DNA of 64,000 nucleotides from CAYTBN01 sp964436045 (GCA_964436045.1 CAYTBN010000038.1:1-64000), one strand, 5' to 3'. Counted from the first letter of the stretch, positions 1 to 9,218 are shown. The notes: a model not told the origin generated them from the letters alone. Numbers and translations are program-made.

Positions 1-107
1 CCCGGCGGCCCGCTAGATAGGTGTGCGGAACGCCGCTACACCTCGAGGAATGCCACCCGGATGTGTAGCGACACTCGGATGAGCTATGTACGCGCCCCGT
101 GGTCAAA

Positions 108-1175
108 CTACTCGGGGGCGACGGCCTGCTCGGAGCGGATGACCTGGTACGAGAGCTTGTTGGCGGCGAAGGTCGCCACCATGCCCATCCCACGGCTCTC
201 GGTGCGATCGTTCATCGTCCAGGGATCCGACATCGCCGGTCCGGGGTTGACGAACAGCTCGCCCACCGCCGTTCCGGGCTTGATCACCCGGCTTCCACTC
301 AGCTCGGTTCCCTTGCCACCCGCCTCCTGGGCGTTGGCGTAGATCCCGAAACGGACCTTGTTCTCCTGGACCCACTCCCGCAGATCCGGGTTGCCGATGT
401 TGCCGGTGTCGATGGCGTGATCGACGGCGTCCTCGCCCTCCATCTTGTGGGACGAGTGGGCCACCAGCACCACCGGTGAGTCGGCGTCGGCGAGGACTCC
501 GGTGAGGAACTGCAACTCGTTGCTGTCGTACACGCAGCCGTCCGATTTGTGGACGAAGTTGCGGTCGTTGTAGCCGGGGAGGGTGACCAGATCGGCGACC
601 GGGGTGTTCACCAGCCGGATATGGTTGAGGTTGAACACCGCGGGATGCTCGGCGCGGACCGCGTCCACGGCACGCTCGAAGTCCACCCGCCCCTCGCGGT
701 TGCCCACCATCGCCAGCACCGGGATCCCGGATCCGGCCAGCCGGCCCAGGTTGGCTTCCAGGTCGACCTGGGAGTCGCCGACGTCTCCGTCGACCAGGAT
801 CGCGTCTGCGCCGGCCTCCTGGAACGCCTTGATGAAGCCATCCAGGTTGGCCAGCGTCGCTGGCGTCGAGTTCCCGATGTTGGCCAGGACGCCCAGGACC
901 AGCTTGTCCTCGGCGGCGGTCGGCAGGTCCAGCCGGTAGCCGACCCTCGTGGCTGTCCCGTCACCCACGGCCACCTTCGACTCCAGGCTGACCTTGCGCC
1001 GGTCGCCGAAGCAGAGCGAGTTGTCCGTGGCCAGCGGATCGTCCGACGGCGGCGCCTCTTCGACCGCCTGTTCCACCGCCTGTTCCACCGGCTGGGCCGG
1101 TCCAGCCGGCCTGTCCGCCGGGCAGCCCGGAAGCAGCACGGCCAGCGCGATCCACAGGATCGATTCCCTTGTCAT
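108..1175 (-). CDS. Metallophosphoesterase-like lipoprotein
   Basis: A 355-residue predicted lipoprotein. The signal peptide ends in the lipobox LPGC (Cys18), followed by a Glu/Pro/Ala-rich linker to about residue 50. The rest has the alternating pattern of a calcineurin-like phosphoesterase: DGDVGD at 129-134 (GDxxD-like), GNRE at 158-161 (GNHE-like) and VAHSSH at 238-243. The usual first D-x-H metal motif is replaced by NIGN (about 99-102), so activity may be reduced or lost. The frame stays open upstream to 1490, but that part only shadows the neighbouring gene. I chose the ATG at 1175 because AGGGG lies just upstream and a signal peptide follows. It starts 26 bases after the FHA gene stop, so the two probably form an operon. 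The fold is a family-level inference. Confidence 0.8.
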   Translation of the reverse strand: MTRESILWIALAVLLPGCPADRPAGPAQPVEQAVEQAVEEAPPSDDPLATDNSLCFGDRRKVSLESKVAVGDGTATRVGYRLDLPTAAEDKLVLGVLANIGNSTPATLANLDGFIKAFQEAGADAILVDGDVGDSQVDLEANLGRLAGSGIPVLAMVGNREGRVDFERAVDAVRAEHPAVFNLNHIRLVNTPVADLVTLPGYNDRNFVHKSDGCVYDSNELQFLTGVLADADSPVVLVAHSSHKMEGEDAVDHAIDTGNIGNPDLREWVQENKVRFGIYANAQEAGGKGTELSGSRVIKPGTAVGELFVNPGPAMSDPWTMNDRTESRGMGMVATFAANKLSYQVIRSEQAVAPE

Positions 1176-1201
1176 CTTATTCCCCTCATCTCTCCCCGGG
1201 C

Positions 1202-3343
1202 TCACCTGTCGAAGCGGAACGGATAGGTGAACGTGACCGGCCCGCCGCGGGCGGCGGGATAGGACTTGGAGCGTATCTGACGCTCCACGCAGTTCTGTAC
1301 GTCGGTGTTGGCCAGCGTGGACATCGGGTCCAGCGAGATGGAGCCGGCCTTGCCGTCGGTGTCGATGGTGATGCGCAGTGAGAGTGTGCCGGAGAGTTCC
1401 GGGTCGTTCTCCAGCGCTCGCTTGTAGCAGACCCGGGCGGTGCTCGAGACGCTGCGAAGGACCGCCTCGACCCCCTCCATGTCGACCCACGCCTTCTTCT
1501 TGGACTCGAACTCCTCGTCCAGGATGTCCATGGATTCGTTCATCAGATCCTTGAGCATTCGCTGCTCGGGGTCCTCCTCGGGCTCGTCGTTCGCTCCGTC
1601 TGCCCGGGTGTCCTGGTCGGACCAGGAACCGTCCGCGGAGGCTATGGCCGACTCGGGACCCTCGTCCTTCGAGCGACGGCTGGAGTGTCCGCGCCGCGAC
1701 GACCCCTTGCTCCCGCTGGCTTCGGCGTCGTCGGGGGCCGCCGGCACCAACCCGGCCCAGGTGTAGTCGCCCTCGCCGCCCTGACCCTGGTCACCCCAGC
1801 TATAGGTCTCGGTCCGCAGCGGCCCCGCTTCCGCCCGTGCCTTGCGGTCTTCGTAGATCCGCCAGCCCCCGTACACGACGCTCGTTCCCAGCAACAGGGC
1901 GACCAGGACGAACAGCACGGCGGCTCGCTTGCGCTTCTGCCACTTGTACTCGGTGGGCATCTCCGCCCACACCTCGGGCTTGGCGCGCTTTTTCGGCGGC
2001 GCGGCTGCCCGCTTCCTGGGTGTCGGCGGTGGGGCCCTCTTCTTCGCGGGTGGTGCCTTGGTCTTCGGCGCCGCGCGTCTTGCTGGCGGAGGTGGCTTCT
2101 GCCGTGTCCGGGGAGGGGTCTTCGGCTTGGCCGGAGCGGGCGCCGCCGCGACCGGGACACCCGGCATCGACTCGTCCTCTTCGTCCTCTCCGCTCTCGCG
2201 CTTGGCCATGGCCGCAGCGACCCACTTGGCGGAAGCCGCCGCCTGGAACTTGCTCTGCTGTGGCGTGGGCGCCGCCGCCCGGGATGGATCGGGCGCGTCC
2301 TCTCCTCGCCGCGGCGCAGCAGCCTTGACCGGTTCGACGTAGGGCTCGAGGGTGAAGCTGACCCGCCCGACTTGCAGGGTGTCCCCGAGCCGGAACTGGG
2401 CGCGCCGGATGACCCGGCCGTTGAGGATCGTGGGCAGACCGCTGCCCGCATCCTCGACGGTCAGCGTCCCGTCCTCGTGGGTGGTCAGCACGGCGTGGCG
2501 GTCCGCGACGCCGGCGAAGTTCAGGGAGATGGCACAGCCCTTGGCTCCCAGGTCGAAGGTGCCGGCCGGCAGGCGCACTCGCTTGCGGCGCACCCCGGGC
2601 GGGTGGACCATCAGGTAGGGGATCGGCCGTGGCGACCCCGGCGATGCCTGGTCGGTGGGCGCGCTCGGGGTGGGATCGATGGTCGCCGCCCTCGCAAGCA
2701 CGACGTCCTGCTCCCAGGGCGCTTCCTCGCCCTCCAGCATCGGGACGGTCTGGGTGCCCAGCGACCGCTGTTCGGCTGCGCTCTCCTCCGCGGGAGATGC
2801 CTCGTCCTCCAGGGTCAGCTCGGTGTCCTCGCCCAGGGCCACGCCCGCCCGCTTCTTCGGTGGCGGCCGGGGAGGCCTGGCCACGACGGGCACGACCGCT
2901 GGCTGCTCCCTGGGCGTCGGTGTGTCCTCGGGGCTGGGCGGCGGGGGCGAGAGGCGCGACGAGGACCGCGCCGCGGGCAGCGGGAGGGATTCGGCTGTGT
3001 CGATCCCGACGGCCTTGCTGTCCCGGGTCGCGGGCTTCTTCGCCTGCAGGCGCAGGCGGAAGATCACGTCACCCAGGGTCACCTCGGAACCGTCCGAGAG
3101 ACGCTGCTCGTCGAAGGGGGAGCCGTCGCACAGCAGGTTGGGATCCGCCGCCAGGTTCACCACCTGGAGGTACCGTCGGTCGACCACCTCGATGGCCAGG
3201 TGGCGGGCCTTTACGTTCGGGGCGCGCAGGCGCACATTGGCGTCGGCGCCGGAGCCGATCACCAGGCGCGGGACGCCCAGCGCGAACTCCTTGATCCGCT
3301 TGCCGCGCTTGAGGATCTCGATCCTGGGCGTGCTCTTTGCCAT
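1202..3343 (-). CDS. FHA-domain protein with AgmX/PglI-type C-terminus
   Basis: A 713-residue protein. Residues about 10-100 form an FHA-like domain (RLVIGSGADANVRL, then KARHLAIE) and a second FHA-like repeat lies at about 250-335. A Pro/Ala/Lys-rich linker leads to one membrane span near 472-493. The C-terminal 95 residues (about 620-713) resemble the AgmX/PglI or TonB-like domain of Myxococcota: conserved VCYKRALE, GTLSLRITID and a final SYPAARGGPVTFTYPF. In this family the FHA part faces the cytoplasm and binds phosphothreonine, while the C-terminal domain works in the periplasm, which suggests signalling or energy coupling across the inner membrane. It is the first gene of a pair with the phosphoesterase-like lipoprotein. 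A relative with the same architecture lies at 60081-61493. Confidence 0.85.
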   Translation of the reverse strand: MAKSTPRIEILKRGKRIKEFALGVPRLVIGSGADANVRLRAPNVKARHLAIEVVDRRYLQVVNLAADPNLLCDGSPFDEQRLSDGSEVTLGDVIFRLRLQAKKPATRDSKAVGIDTAESLPLPAARSSSRLSPPPPSPEDTPTPREQPAVVPVVARPPRPPPKKRAGVALGEDTELTLEDEASPAEESAAEQRSLGTQTVPMLEGEEAPWEQDVVLARAATIDPTPSAPTDQASPGSPRPIPYLMVHPPGVRRKRVRLPAGTFDLGAKGCAISLNFAGVADRHAVLTTHEDGTLTVEDAGSGLPTILNGRVIRRAQFRLGDTLQVGRVSFTLEPYVEPVKAAAPRRGEDAPDPSRAAAPTPQQSKFQAAASAKWVAAAMAKRESGEDEEDESMPGVPVAAAPAPAKPKTPPRTRQKPPPPARRAAPKTKAPPAKKRAPPPTPRKRAAAPPKKRAKPEVWAEMPTEYKWQKRKRAAVLFVLVALLLGTSVVYGGWRIYEDRKARAEAGPLRTETYSWGDQGQGGEGDYTWAGLVPAAPDDAEASGSKGSSRRGHSSRRSKDEGPESAIASADGSWSDQDTRADGANDEPEEDPEQRMLKDLMNESMDILDEEFESKKKAWVDMEGVEAVLRSVSSTARVCYKRALENDPELSGTLSLRITIDTDGKAGSISLDPMSTLANTDVQNCVERQIRSKSYPAARGGPVTFTYPFRFDR

Positions 3344-3383
3344 GGTTGTGCCAGGGTAACGAGGGTAGCCCAGACCCGGTGTC

Positions 3384-4520
3384 TCAATCCAGCGGAAGCC
3401 GCGCGAAGCGCTCCACCAGGTCCGGCACCTTGGCCGCCGCCAGCAGAGCCATGATCACGTAAACCTTGAAATTGGCCTCCCGGGCGACGTTGACCCGGTG
3501 GCGGTCCATCACTCCCGGGGTGACCTCGGCGCCGATGTCCGCGGGCAGGCAGTGCATGTACATCGCGTCGCCCCGGGCGGTCAGTCCCATCCGCCGTTCG
3601 TCGCAGATCCAGTCGGTGTAGCGGGCGTTGCGCTCCAGAGCGCGGCGCTCGATGTCCGCCATCGCCAGCTTGTCGCCGGAGGCGTTGGCTGCGACCCGTT
3701 CCATCATCAGGTCATGGGGGCCCCAGCTCTTCGGGTAGACCGCCACGGCGCCGTCGAAGGCCGCGTCCATGTCGTCGGTGACCTCGAAGCGGCCGCCGTG
3801 GGCCGACGCGTTGCGCTCCGCGGTCATCAGCTGGTCGGGCATCAGCCGGTAACCCTCGGGGTGGGCCAGGGTGACGTGGGCGCCGAAGCGGGGCAGCAGG
3901 GTCATGATCCCCTGGGGGACCGAGAGGGGCTTGGCGTAGCTGGGGGAGTAGGCCCAGCTCATGGCGATCTTCTTGCCCTCCAACCCGTCCGGGAAGGTCT
4001 CCTGCAGCCACATCAGGTCGGCCAGGGCCTGGGTCGGGTGGTCGATGTCGCACTGCAGATTGACCACCGGCACCTTCCTGGGATTTCCCGTGGCCTCCAG
4101 GTAGGCGGCGATGCCCCCCTCGAGGTCGCGCATGAAGGAGTTGCCCTCGCCCAGGATCAGGTCGTGGCGGATGCCCAGGGCGTGGGCGTTCATGCCCAGC
4201 ATCGCGCCGGTCTCTTCGGCGGTCTCCCCGTGTGCGACCTGGGTCGAGGAGCCGTCCACGATCACCGGGCTCATGCCCAGCCGGGCCGAGGCCCCGGACC
4301 AGGCGGATTTGGTGCGAGTGGAGTTGTCGAAGAACACCGCGTAGGCCAGCTCGGAGCGCAACCAGTCCAGCTTGACGCCGGCCCGGTCCGCGGCGTCGAA
4401 GGCCCGGGCCACCGATAACAAGGCGTCGAGCTGCTCGCGGCTGGCGTCCTGGGTGAGCAGAAAGCTGTGCCCGAACAGTCCGGAGATGGCCTCGCCGTCC
4501 AGGTGCAGGGATCGCGTCAT
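3384..4520 (-). CDS. ygeW: Knotted carbamoyltransferase YgeW
   Basis: A 378-residue carbamoyltransferase. The carbamoyl-phosphate motif STRT sits in FFDNSTRTKSAW near residue 65, HPTQ in CDIDHPTQALADLMWL near 160, and HCLP in MYMHCLPADIG near 323. The segments AHGETAEETGAML, GIRHDLILGEGNSFMRD and AMSWAYSPSYAKPLSVPQG are near-identical in pattern to E. coli YgeW, separating it from ornithine or aspartate transcarbamylase. In E. coli ygeW belongs to the uric-acid/diureidopropionate utilisation cluster with ygeX and ygeY. Here it is divergent from ygeY across a 147-base spacer. The frame continues upstream to 5258 only as a shadow of ygeY; the ATG at 4520 has GGAGGA just before it. The exact substrate is not proven by sequence. 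Confidence 0.9.
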   Translation of the reverse strand: MTRSLHLDGEAISGLFGHSFLLTQDASREQLDALLSVARAFDAADRAGVKLDWLRSELAYAVFFDNSTRTKSAWSGASARLGMSPVIVDGSSTQVAHGETAEETGAMLGMNAHALGIRHDLILGEGNSFMRDLEGGIAAYLEATGNPRKVPVVNLQCDIDHPTQALADLMWLQETFPDGLEGKKIAMSWAYSPSYAKPLSVPQGIMTLLPRFGAHVTLAHPEGYRLMPDQLMTAERNASAHGGRFEVTDDMDAAFDGAVAVYPKSWGPHDLMMERVAANASGDKLAMADIERRALERNARYTDWICDERRMGLTARGDAMYMHCLPADIGAEVTPGVMDRHRVNVAREANFKVYVIMALLAAAKVPDLVERFARLPLD

Positions 4521-4667
4521 GGTATTCCTCCGCCGATCGTGGACCCGATTTGATACCTCCGATCCCTCGCGCGGTGCACGCAAATAGTGGACGCGCGCGT
4601 ACAGTTCGGCTATCCCACTGCGGCGCCCGGCAGCGAGCGACCGATGAACCGGGGCCATGGAGGAACG

Positions 4668-5864
4668 ATGAACGACGGCAACGACCTGGTGCAGCGAGCC
4701 CGCGGGCGCGAGGCGGAGATCATCCGATTCTTGCAGGATATGGTGGCGTTCCCCAGCCCCTCTTGCCAGGAGGGCGAGGTGGTGGCGCGGATCGTGGAAG
4801 AGATGGAGCGCGTCGGGTTCGACGAGGCTCGTGTCGACGGCATCGGCAACGCCATCGGACGGGTAGGGGACGGGCCGATTCATCTGCTGCTCGACGCCCA
4901 CGTGGACACGGTGAGCGTCGCGGACCCCGACCAGTGGACCGTGGATCCCTACGGCGGGCTGGTGCGCGACGGCTGCGTCTACGGCCGAGGCACCGCGGAC
5001 AACGAGGGCGCGATGGCGTCGATGGTCCACGGCGCGGCGCTGGCCAAGGAGCTGGGCCTGCTCGACGGCGTGTCCCTCTGGGTGAGCGGCACGGTCCAGG
5101 AGGAGGATTGCGACGGCCTGGCGATGCAGTACCTGCTGGAGAATTCCGGTGTGCCGGCCCAGTTCGTGATCCTGGGCGAAGCCACCAACCTGGACGTGTA
5201 CCGGGGCCATCGGGGCCGCTGCGAGTACCGCATCGACACCACCGGGGTGTCGTGCCACGCGTCGGCGCCCTCCCGGGGCGTCAACGCTCTGTATCGCGCC
5301 AGCGTGGCCGCGGTGGCCGTGGAGCAGCTCAACGAGCGGCTGGCCGACGACGCCTTTCTGGGCAAGGGCACCGTCGCCGCCACCTTCATCGAGTGCCTGA
5401 CCGGCTCGTACAACACCGTGCCCGACGCCTGCTCTGTCTACCTGGACCGGCGGCTGACCGTGGGCGAGAGCCCCGAGTCGGCGCGGCAGGAGGTGGCCGA
5501 CGTGTTACCCGAGGGTGCCGACGTGATCGTGTTGCCCTACGAAGCCACCAGCCACACCGGGATGAAGGTCTCCCAGCCCAAGGAGTTTCCCACCTGGACG
5601 CTGGACCCAGAGCACCCCCTGTGCCGTGCGGGCGTGGCTGCTGCGGGCAGCATTCGCGGGGACCAGCCCGCGCTCTCCCGCTGGGTGTTCTCGACCAACG
5701 GCGTCGCCTCGATGGGGCGGCTGGGCATCCCGACCATCGGCTTCGGCCCTGGCGAGGAGCGCTTCGCCCACGTGGCCGACGAGCGAATCCCCGTGGAGCA
5801 CCTGGTGCAGGCGGCCGCGTTCTACGCCCACGTGCCTTCGGTGCTGGCGGACACCCTGCGCTGA
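4668..5864 (+). CDS. ygeY: YgeY-type M20 family hydrolase
   Basis: A 398-residue M20 metallopeptidase-family hydrolase. Metal-site motifs are visible: LLLDAHVDTV near residue 76, GRGTADNEGAMASMVHGA, the catalytic glutamate pair in GTVQEEDCDGLAMQY, and a C-terminal GFGPGEERFAHVADE. Segments such as VYRGHRGRCEYRIDTTGVSCH and WVFSTNGVASMGR.GIPTIGFGPG match E. coli YgeY closely. YgeY acts with the carbamoyltransferase YgeW in ureido-compound breakdown; ygeW lies divergently next door, which supports both calls. No ygeX-type ammonia-lyase or hydantoinase gene is adjacent. Start: the ATG at 4668 has GGAGGA four bases upstream; ATG 4644 and GTG 4587 are possible but have no comparable ribosome site. 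Confidence 0.9.
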   Translation: MNDGNDLVQRARGREAEIIRFLQDMVAFPSPSCQEGEVVARIVEEMERVGFDEARVDGIGNAIGRVGDGPIHLLLDAHVDTVSVADPDQWTVDPYGGLVRDGCVYGRGTADNEGAMASMVHGAALAKELGLLDGVSLWVSGTVQEEDCDGLAMQYLLENSGVPAQFVILGEATNLDVYRGHRGRCEYRIDTTGVSCHASAPSRGVNALYRASVAAVAVEQLNERLADDAFLGKGTVAATFIECLTGSYNTVPDACSVYLDRRLTVGESPESARQEVADVLPEGADVIVLPYEATSHTGMKVSQPKEFPTWTLDPEHPLCRAGVAAAGSIRGDQPALSRWVFSTNGVASMGRLGIPTIGFGPGEERFAHVADERIPVEHLVQAAAFYAHVPSVLADTLR

Positions 5865-5924
5865 TCGCAGCTCCTTGACCTCGCGCCCATTCTCGGCCAG
5901 CCTCCCGGGCGGAGGAGCGCACTG

Positions 5925-6311
5925 GTGGATCCATTCTCTGTCCTGCTGGTAGACGACGAGCTCGACTTCATCCGGGTGCTCGCTGTGCGCCTCGCCCGCC
6001 GCGGGCTGCAGGTGCGAATGGTCCACACCGCCGAAGATGGGCTGGCGGCGATGGCGGATGAGCCCGCCGACGTGGTGTTGCTCGATGTGCGGCTCCCGGG
6101 AATGACCGGCGACCAGGCGCTGGAGACGCTCGCCGAGCGCCACCCCCACACCGGGGTCGTGATTCTCACCGGCTACGCGGACACTGAGACCTCGGAACGC
6201 CTGCTGGAACTGGGCGCGTTCGACTACCTGGTCAAGCCGGTCTCCATCGAGGAACTCATCGGTCGGCTCCATGACGCCTACCAGGCCACGCGGCTCCGCG
6301 ACCCCGGCTGA
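5925..6311 (+). CDS. CheY-like response regulator receiver
   Basis: A 128-residue stand-alone receiver domain. Acidic pocket residues D10-D11, phospho-acceptor D54 (VVLLDVRLPGM), the conserved Thr in VILTGYAD and the Lys in YLVKPVS are all present. There is no output domain. The GTG start at 5925 has GGAGGAG eight bases upstream. The gene ends nine bases before the histidine kinase at 6321, so the two are almost certainly co-transcribed and the receiver is probably a substrate of that kinase. It is similar in size and pattern to the convergent receiver at 8622-9053. Confidence 0.93.
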   Translation: MDPFSVLLVDDELDFIRVLAVRLARRGLQVRMVHTAEDGLAAMADEPADVVLLDVRLPGMTGDQALETLAERHPHTGVVILTGYADTETSERLLELGAFDYLVKPVSIEELIGRLHDAYQATRLRDPG

Positions 6312-6320
6312 GGAGGCCAC

Positions 6321-8597
6321 ATGGCCGAGGAATCCAACTCCAACAGGAGGTTCTCCCACCGTCTCCGCACCGTGATCGTCGGCGGTGGGGCCGGCTGCGA
6401 GTCGATCCTCCGCATGATGAAGCACGACTCCCTGGGGCGTTTCCGGATGGAGGTCCAGGGCGTCGCCGATCTGGACCTGGACGCGCCGGGAGCGCGCTAC
6501 GCGCAGGAGATCGGGGTGCCGCTGGTCACCACCGACTACCGGGAGCTGTACGACGTCGAGGAGCTGGATCTGGTGATCGAACTCACCGGCGATCCGGACG
6601 TCCGCGACGAGGTGGAGCGCACCCGTCCCCAGGGCGTCTCCCTGATCGACCACGTCGGCGCACAGTTGTTCTGGAGCCTGCGCCAGGCCGAGAAACGGTT
6701 CGTCGCCCAGCGCGACGAGCTGCGCCTGGAGGTGGAGGCGGAGCGCACACGCATCGATCAGATCTTCCGCTCGCTCCCCGACGAGGTGATCGTCATCGAC
6801 GTCGATCACGTGATCCAGGAGGTCAACACGGCCTTCCTTCGCAACAATGGGCTGGTCCGCGACCAGGTCGTCGGGCGCCAATGCTACGACGTGGAGTCCA
6901 TGGTGCGTGGTGGGTGCCGGGAGGGGGTCGAGGGCTGCCAGGCATTCAAGACCCTGGAGCAGGGCAAGCCCACGGCCACGGTGCGGAAGCACTTCGACGG
7001 CGCGGGCAATCCGCACTACGCCGCCATCGTCTCGGGGCCGGTGGTGGCCGCGGATGGCGAGGTGGTCGGCGCCGTCGAGATGACCCGGGACATCACCCAC
7101 CGGATCGAGCTGGAGGAGGAACTCAAGGCCACCGAGGTGCAGCTACAGCAGTTCATGGAGATGGCCCCGCTGGCGACCTACGTCAAGAACCGCCAGGGTC
7201 AGTATCTGCAGGTCAATCCGGCCACATGCGCGCTCTTCGAGCGTTCGAGTGCGGAGATCCTGGGGCGCACCGACCGGGAGATGCTGCCGCAGCGGCTGGC
7301 CGATGCGATGGTGGCCGGGGATAGCCACGTGGTCAGCAGCGGCAAGGAGATGCGTTTCAGCCTGGCCATCGAGCGGGAGGGCGAACCGCTGCACCTGTCG
7401 ACGGTCAAGTATCCGATCGTGGACGCCGACGGAAATGTCAGCGCTGTCTGTGGCATCACCGAGGACGTCACTGCCACCAAGGCCGCCGAGGCCGAGCTGA
7501 CCCGAACCCGCGAGTACCTGCAGGGGATCCTGGACAACTCCCAGGTGGCCATCATCACCACGGACCTGGAGGGGCGGGTGGTCTCCTTCAACCGGGGAGC
7601 CGAGGAGTCGCTCGGGTATGCGGCGGCCGACATCATCGGACAGCTCGCCAGCAAGCTGTACCGGGAGCCCGACGAGCGGGTGACCCTGCTGCGCCGGCTC
7701 CAGCGGGAGGGGGCGGTGCGGGATCACCACTCCGTCTATCTCCGGGCGGACGGAACCCCGGTGCAGGTCTCGCTGACCCTGTCACCGTTGCGGGATCCCG
7801 GCGGCGAGATGATCGGCAACGTGGCCGTCTGCAAGGACATCTCCCACCGCCGGGTCCTGATGAACCAGATCATCCAGTCCGAGCGGCTGGCCGCGGTCGG
7901 CCGGTTGGCCGCGGGCGTCGCCCACGAGATCAACAACCCGTTGGCGGTGATCGGTGAGGTGGCCGGCTACCTGATCGACGTGCTGGACGAGGACCCGGAG
8001 CCGGCCGAGCTGGTGGCCGAGCTGCGCAACTGGCTACCCAAACTCTCCGATCAGGTACGCCGCGGCCGCAGCGTCACCTATCGGATGCTCAGCTTCGCTC
8101 GCAAGTCCGAGGCCGACGTCAACGTCGTCCACGTCAACGACGCGCTGGAGGAGATCGTCCCGTTCCTGGAGAAGGAGGCTTCGCTGGCCGGCGTGACCAT
8201 CCATCGGGACTATGCCGGCGAGCTGCCCCGGGTGCAGGTCGAGGAGATGCAGCTGCAGGAGATCTTCATCAACCTGATCAAGAATTCCCTCCAGGCCCTC
8301 CACCACTCGGGCGGCAACATCTGGCTGTCCACCTTCCAGCGCCGTGGCAAGGTGGTCACCGCCATCCGCGACGACGGCCCCGGCATCTCCGAGGAGGTCC
8401 GCGATCGTATCTTCGATCCCTTCGTCACCACCAAGGCCCCCGGGGAGGGCACCGGCCTCGGGCTGTCGATCTGCTACGGGATCGTCAAGCGGTACGACGG
8501 CGAGATCCGGGTGGAGTCCGAGGAGGGGGCAGGTGCGACGTTTTCGGTGATCTTCCCGGCCTACCGGGGGGATACCCAGGAGCTGGAGACCGTGTAG
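6321..8597 (+). CDS. Multi-PAS histidine kinase with Rossmann-like N-terminus
   Basis: A 758-residue sensor kinase with no membrane span, so likely cytoplasmic. Residues about 15-115 form a nucleotide-binding-like Rossmann unit (TVIVGGGAGCESILRMM, then VQGVADLDLDAPG and LDLVIELTGD), resembling NAD(P)-dependent oxidoreductase N-domains rather than a receptor. A short coiled coil follows, then three PAS domains at about 145-265, 275-395 and 400-515, the first containing a Cys-containing stretch (GGCREGVEGCQAF). The HisKA box has His535 (VAHEINNPL) and the ATPase domain shows DDGPGISEE and GEGTGLGLS. It is co-transcribed with the receiver at 5925. The N-terminal domain may sense a dinucleotide or related metabolite; that is inference. 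Confidence 0.93.
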   Translation: MAEESNSNRRFSHRLRTVIVGGGAGCESILRMMKHDSLGRFRMEVQGVADLDLDAPGARYAQEIGVPLVTTDYRELYDVEELDLVIELTGDPDVRDEVERTRPQGVSLIDHVGAQLFWSLRQAEKRFVAQRDELRLEVEAERTRIDQIFRSLPDEVIVIDVDHVIQEVNTAFLRNNGLVRDQVVGRQCYDVESMVRGGCREGVEGCQAFKTLEQGKPTATVRKHFDGAGNPHYAAIVSGPVVAADGEVVGAVEMTRDITHRIELEEELKATEVQLQQFMEMAPLATYVKNRQGQYLQVNPATCALFERSSAEILGRTDREMLPQRLADAMVAGDSHVVSSGKEMRFSLAIEREGEPLHLSTVKYPIVDADGNVSAVCGITEDVTATKAAEAELTRTREYLQGILDNSQVAIITTDLEGRVVSFNRGAEESLGYAAADIIGQLASKLYREPDERVTLLRRLQREGAVRDHHSVYLRADGTPVQVSLTLSPLRDPGGEMIGNVAVCKDISHRRVLMNQIIQSERLAAVGRLAAGVAHEINNPLAVIGEVAGYLIDVLDEDPEPAELVAELRNWLPKLSDQVRRGRSVTYRMLSFARKSEADVNVVHVNDALEEIVPFLEKEASLAGVTIHRDYAGELPRVQVEEMQLQEIFINLIKNSLQALHHSGGNIWLSTFQRRGKVVTAIRDDGPGISEEVRDRIFDPFVTTKAPGEGTGLGLSICYGIVKRYDGEIRVESEEGAGATFSVIFPAYRGDTQELETV

Positions 8598-8621
8598 GTC
8601 CAGCGCCGGACCGGGGGACCG

Positions 8622-9053
8622 CTACCAGCCCTTGCTCTTGAGGATCGCATCGACGTCCCGCTCGGCCTGTCGCTCGACCAGCGCCGCCTTGGCGGCTGAT
8701 GCCTTGTCGATCTTCTCGAGCAGGTCAAGCAGGTCGGCGGGCTTCTCGAGGAAGTCGACGGCGCCGAGCTTCATCGCCTCGACACCCTTGGCCACGTTGC
8801 CGTGGCCGGTCAGCAGGATGATCTGCAGATCCGCGTCGATCTCCAGCAGCTTCTGCAGCGTCGTCAGGCCGTCCATCTTCGGCATCGCCAGGTCCAGGAC
8901 GATGGCGTCGAAGGTCTTGTAGCGGGCGATCTCCAGTGCCGCCTCGCCATCTCCGGCGGTGTCGACTTCCAGCCCGCGCTTGCGCATCCGCTGCGCCAGG
9001 GCGGTGACGAACAGCTCCTCGTCGTCCACCAGCAGAACTCGTTCACCAGCCAT
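8622..9053 (-). CDS. Response regulator receiver protein
   Basis: A 143-residue single-domain receiver. It has D10-D11, the phospho-acceptor D54 (AIVLDLAMPKMDG), Thr in ILLTGHGN and Lys in DFLEKPADL, followed by a basic/helical tail of about 25 residues (ERQAERDVDAILKSKGW). The ATG at 9053 is preceded by GGAGGA seven bases upstream. It converges with the kinase gene, 24 bases apart, and is a likely second phosphotransfer partner of it. No DNA-binding output is visible. Confidence 0.92.
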   Translation of the reverse strand: MAGERVLLVDDEELFVTALAQRMRKRGLEVDTAGDGEAALEIARYKTFDAIVLDLAMPKMDGLTTLQKLLEIDADLQIILLTGHGNVAKGVEAMKLGAVDFLEKPADLLDLLEKIDKASAAKAALVERQAERDVDAILKSKGW

Positions 9054-9218
9054 CGGTACATCCTCCAGGGCCCACGAGCGCTGACCTTACAACCGGTGGC
9101 CGCGTTTGTCAGCCGGACCCACGGTGGCGACCGCGATCAACGGACCTTACGTTCCATCAACGCCTCCGGCGGGGTCTCGGTCTCGGTCTCGGCCCTATCC
9201 CCGTCAGCCTCCCTGCGC

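Noticed and set aside
3498..4418. Long open frame opposite ygeW, and other frames over 200 codons opposite real genes
   Set aside because: High G+C makes antisense frames open by default; they have Arg/Pro/His-rich compositions, no ribosome sites and no family motifs.
9173..9192. GGTCTC repeats as a CRISPR or mobile-element end
   Set aside because: Only three direct hexamer copies without spacers; simple slippage is enough.
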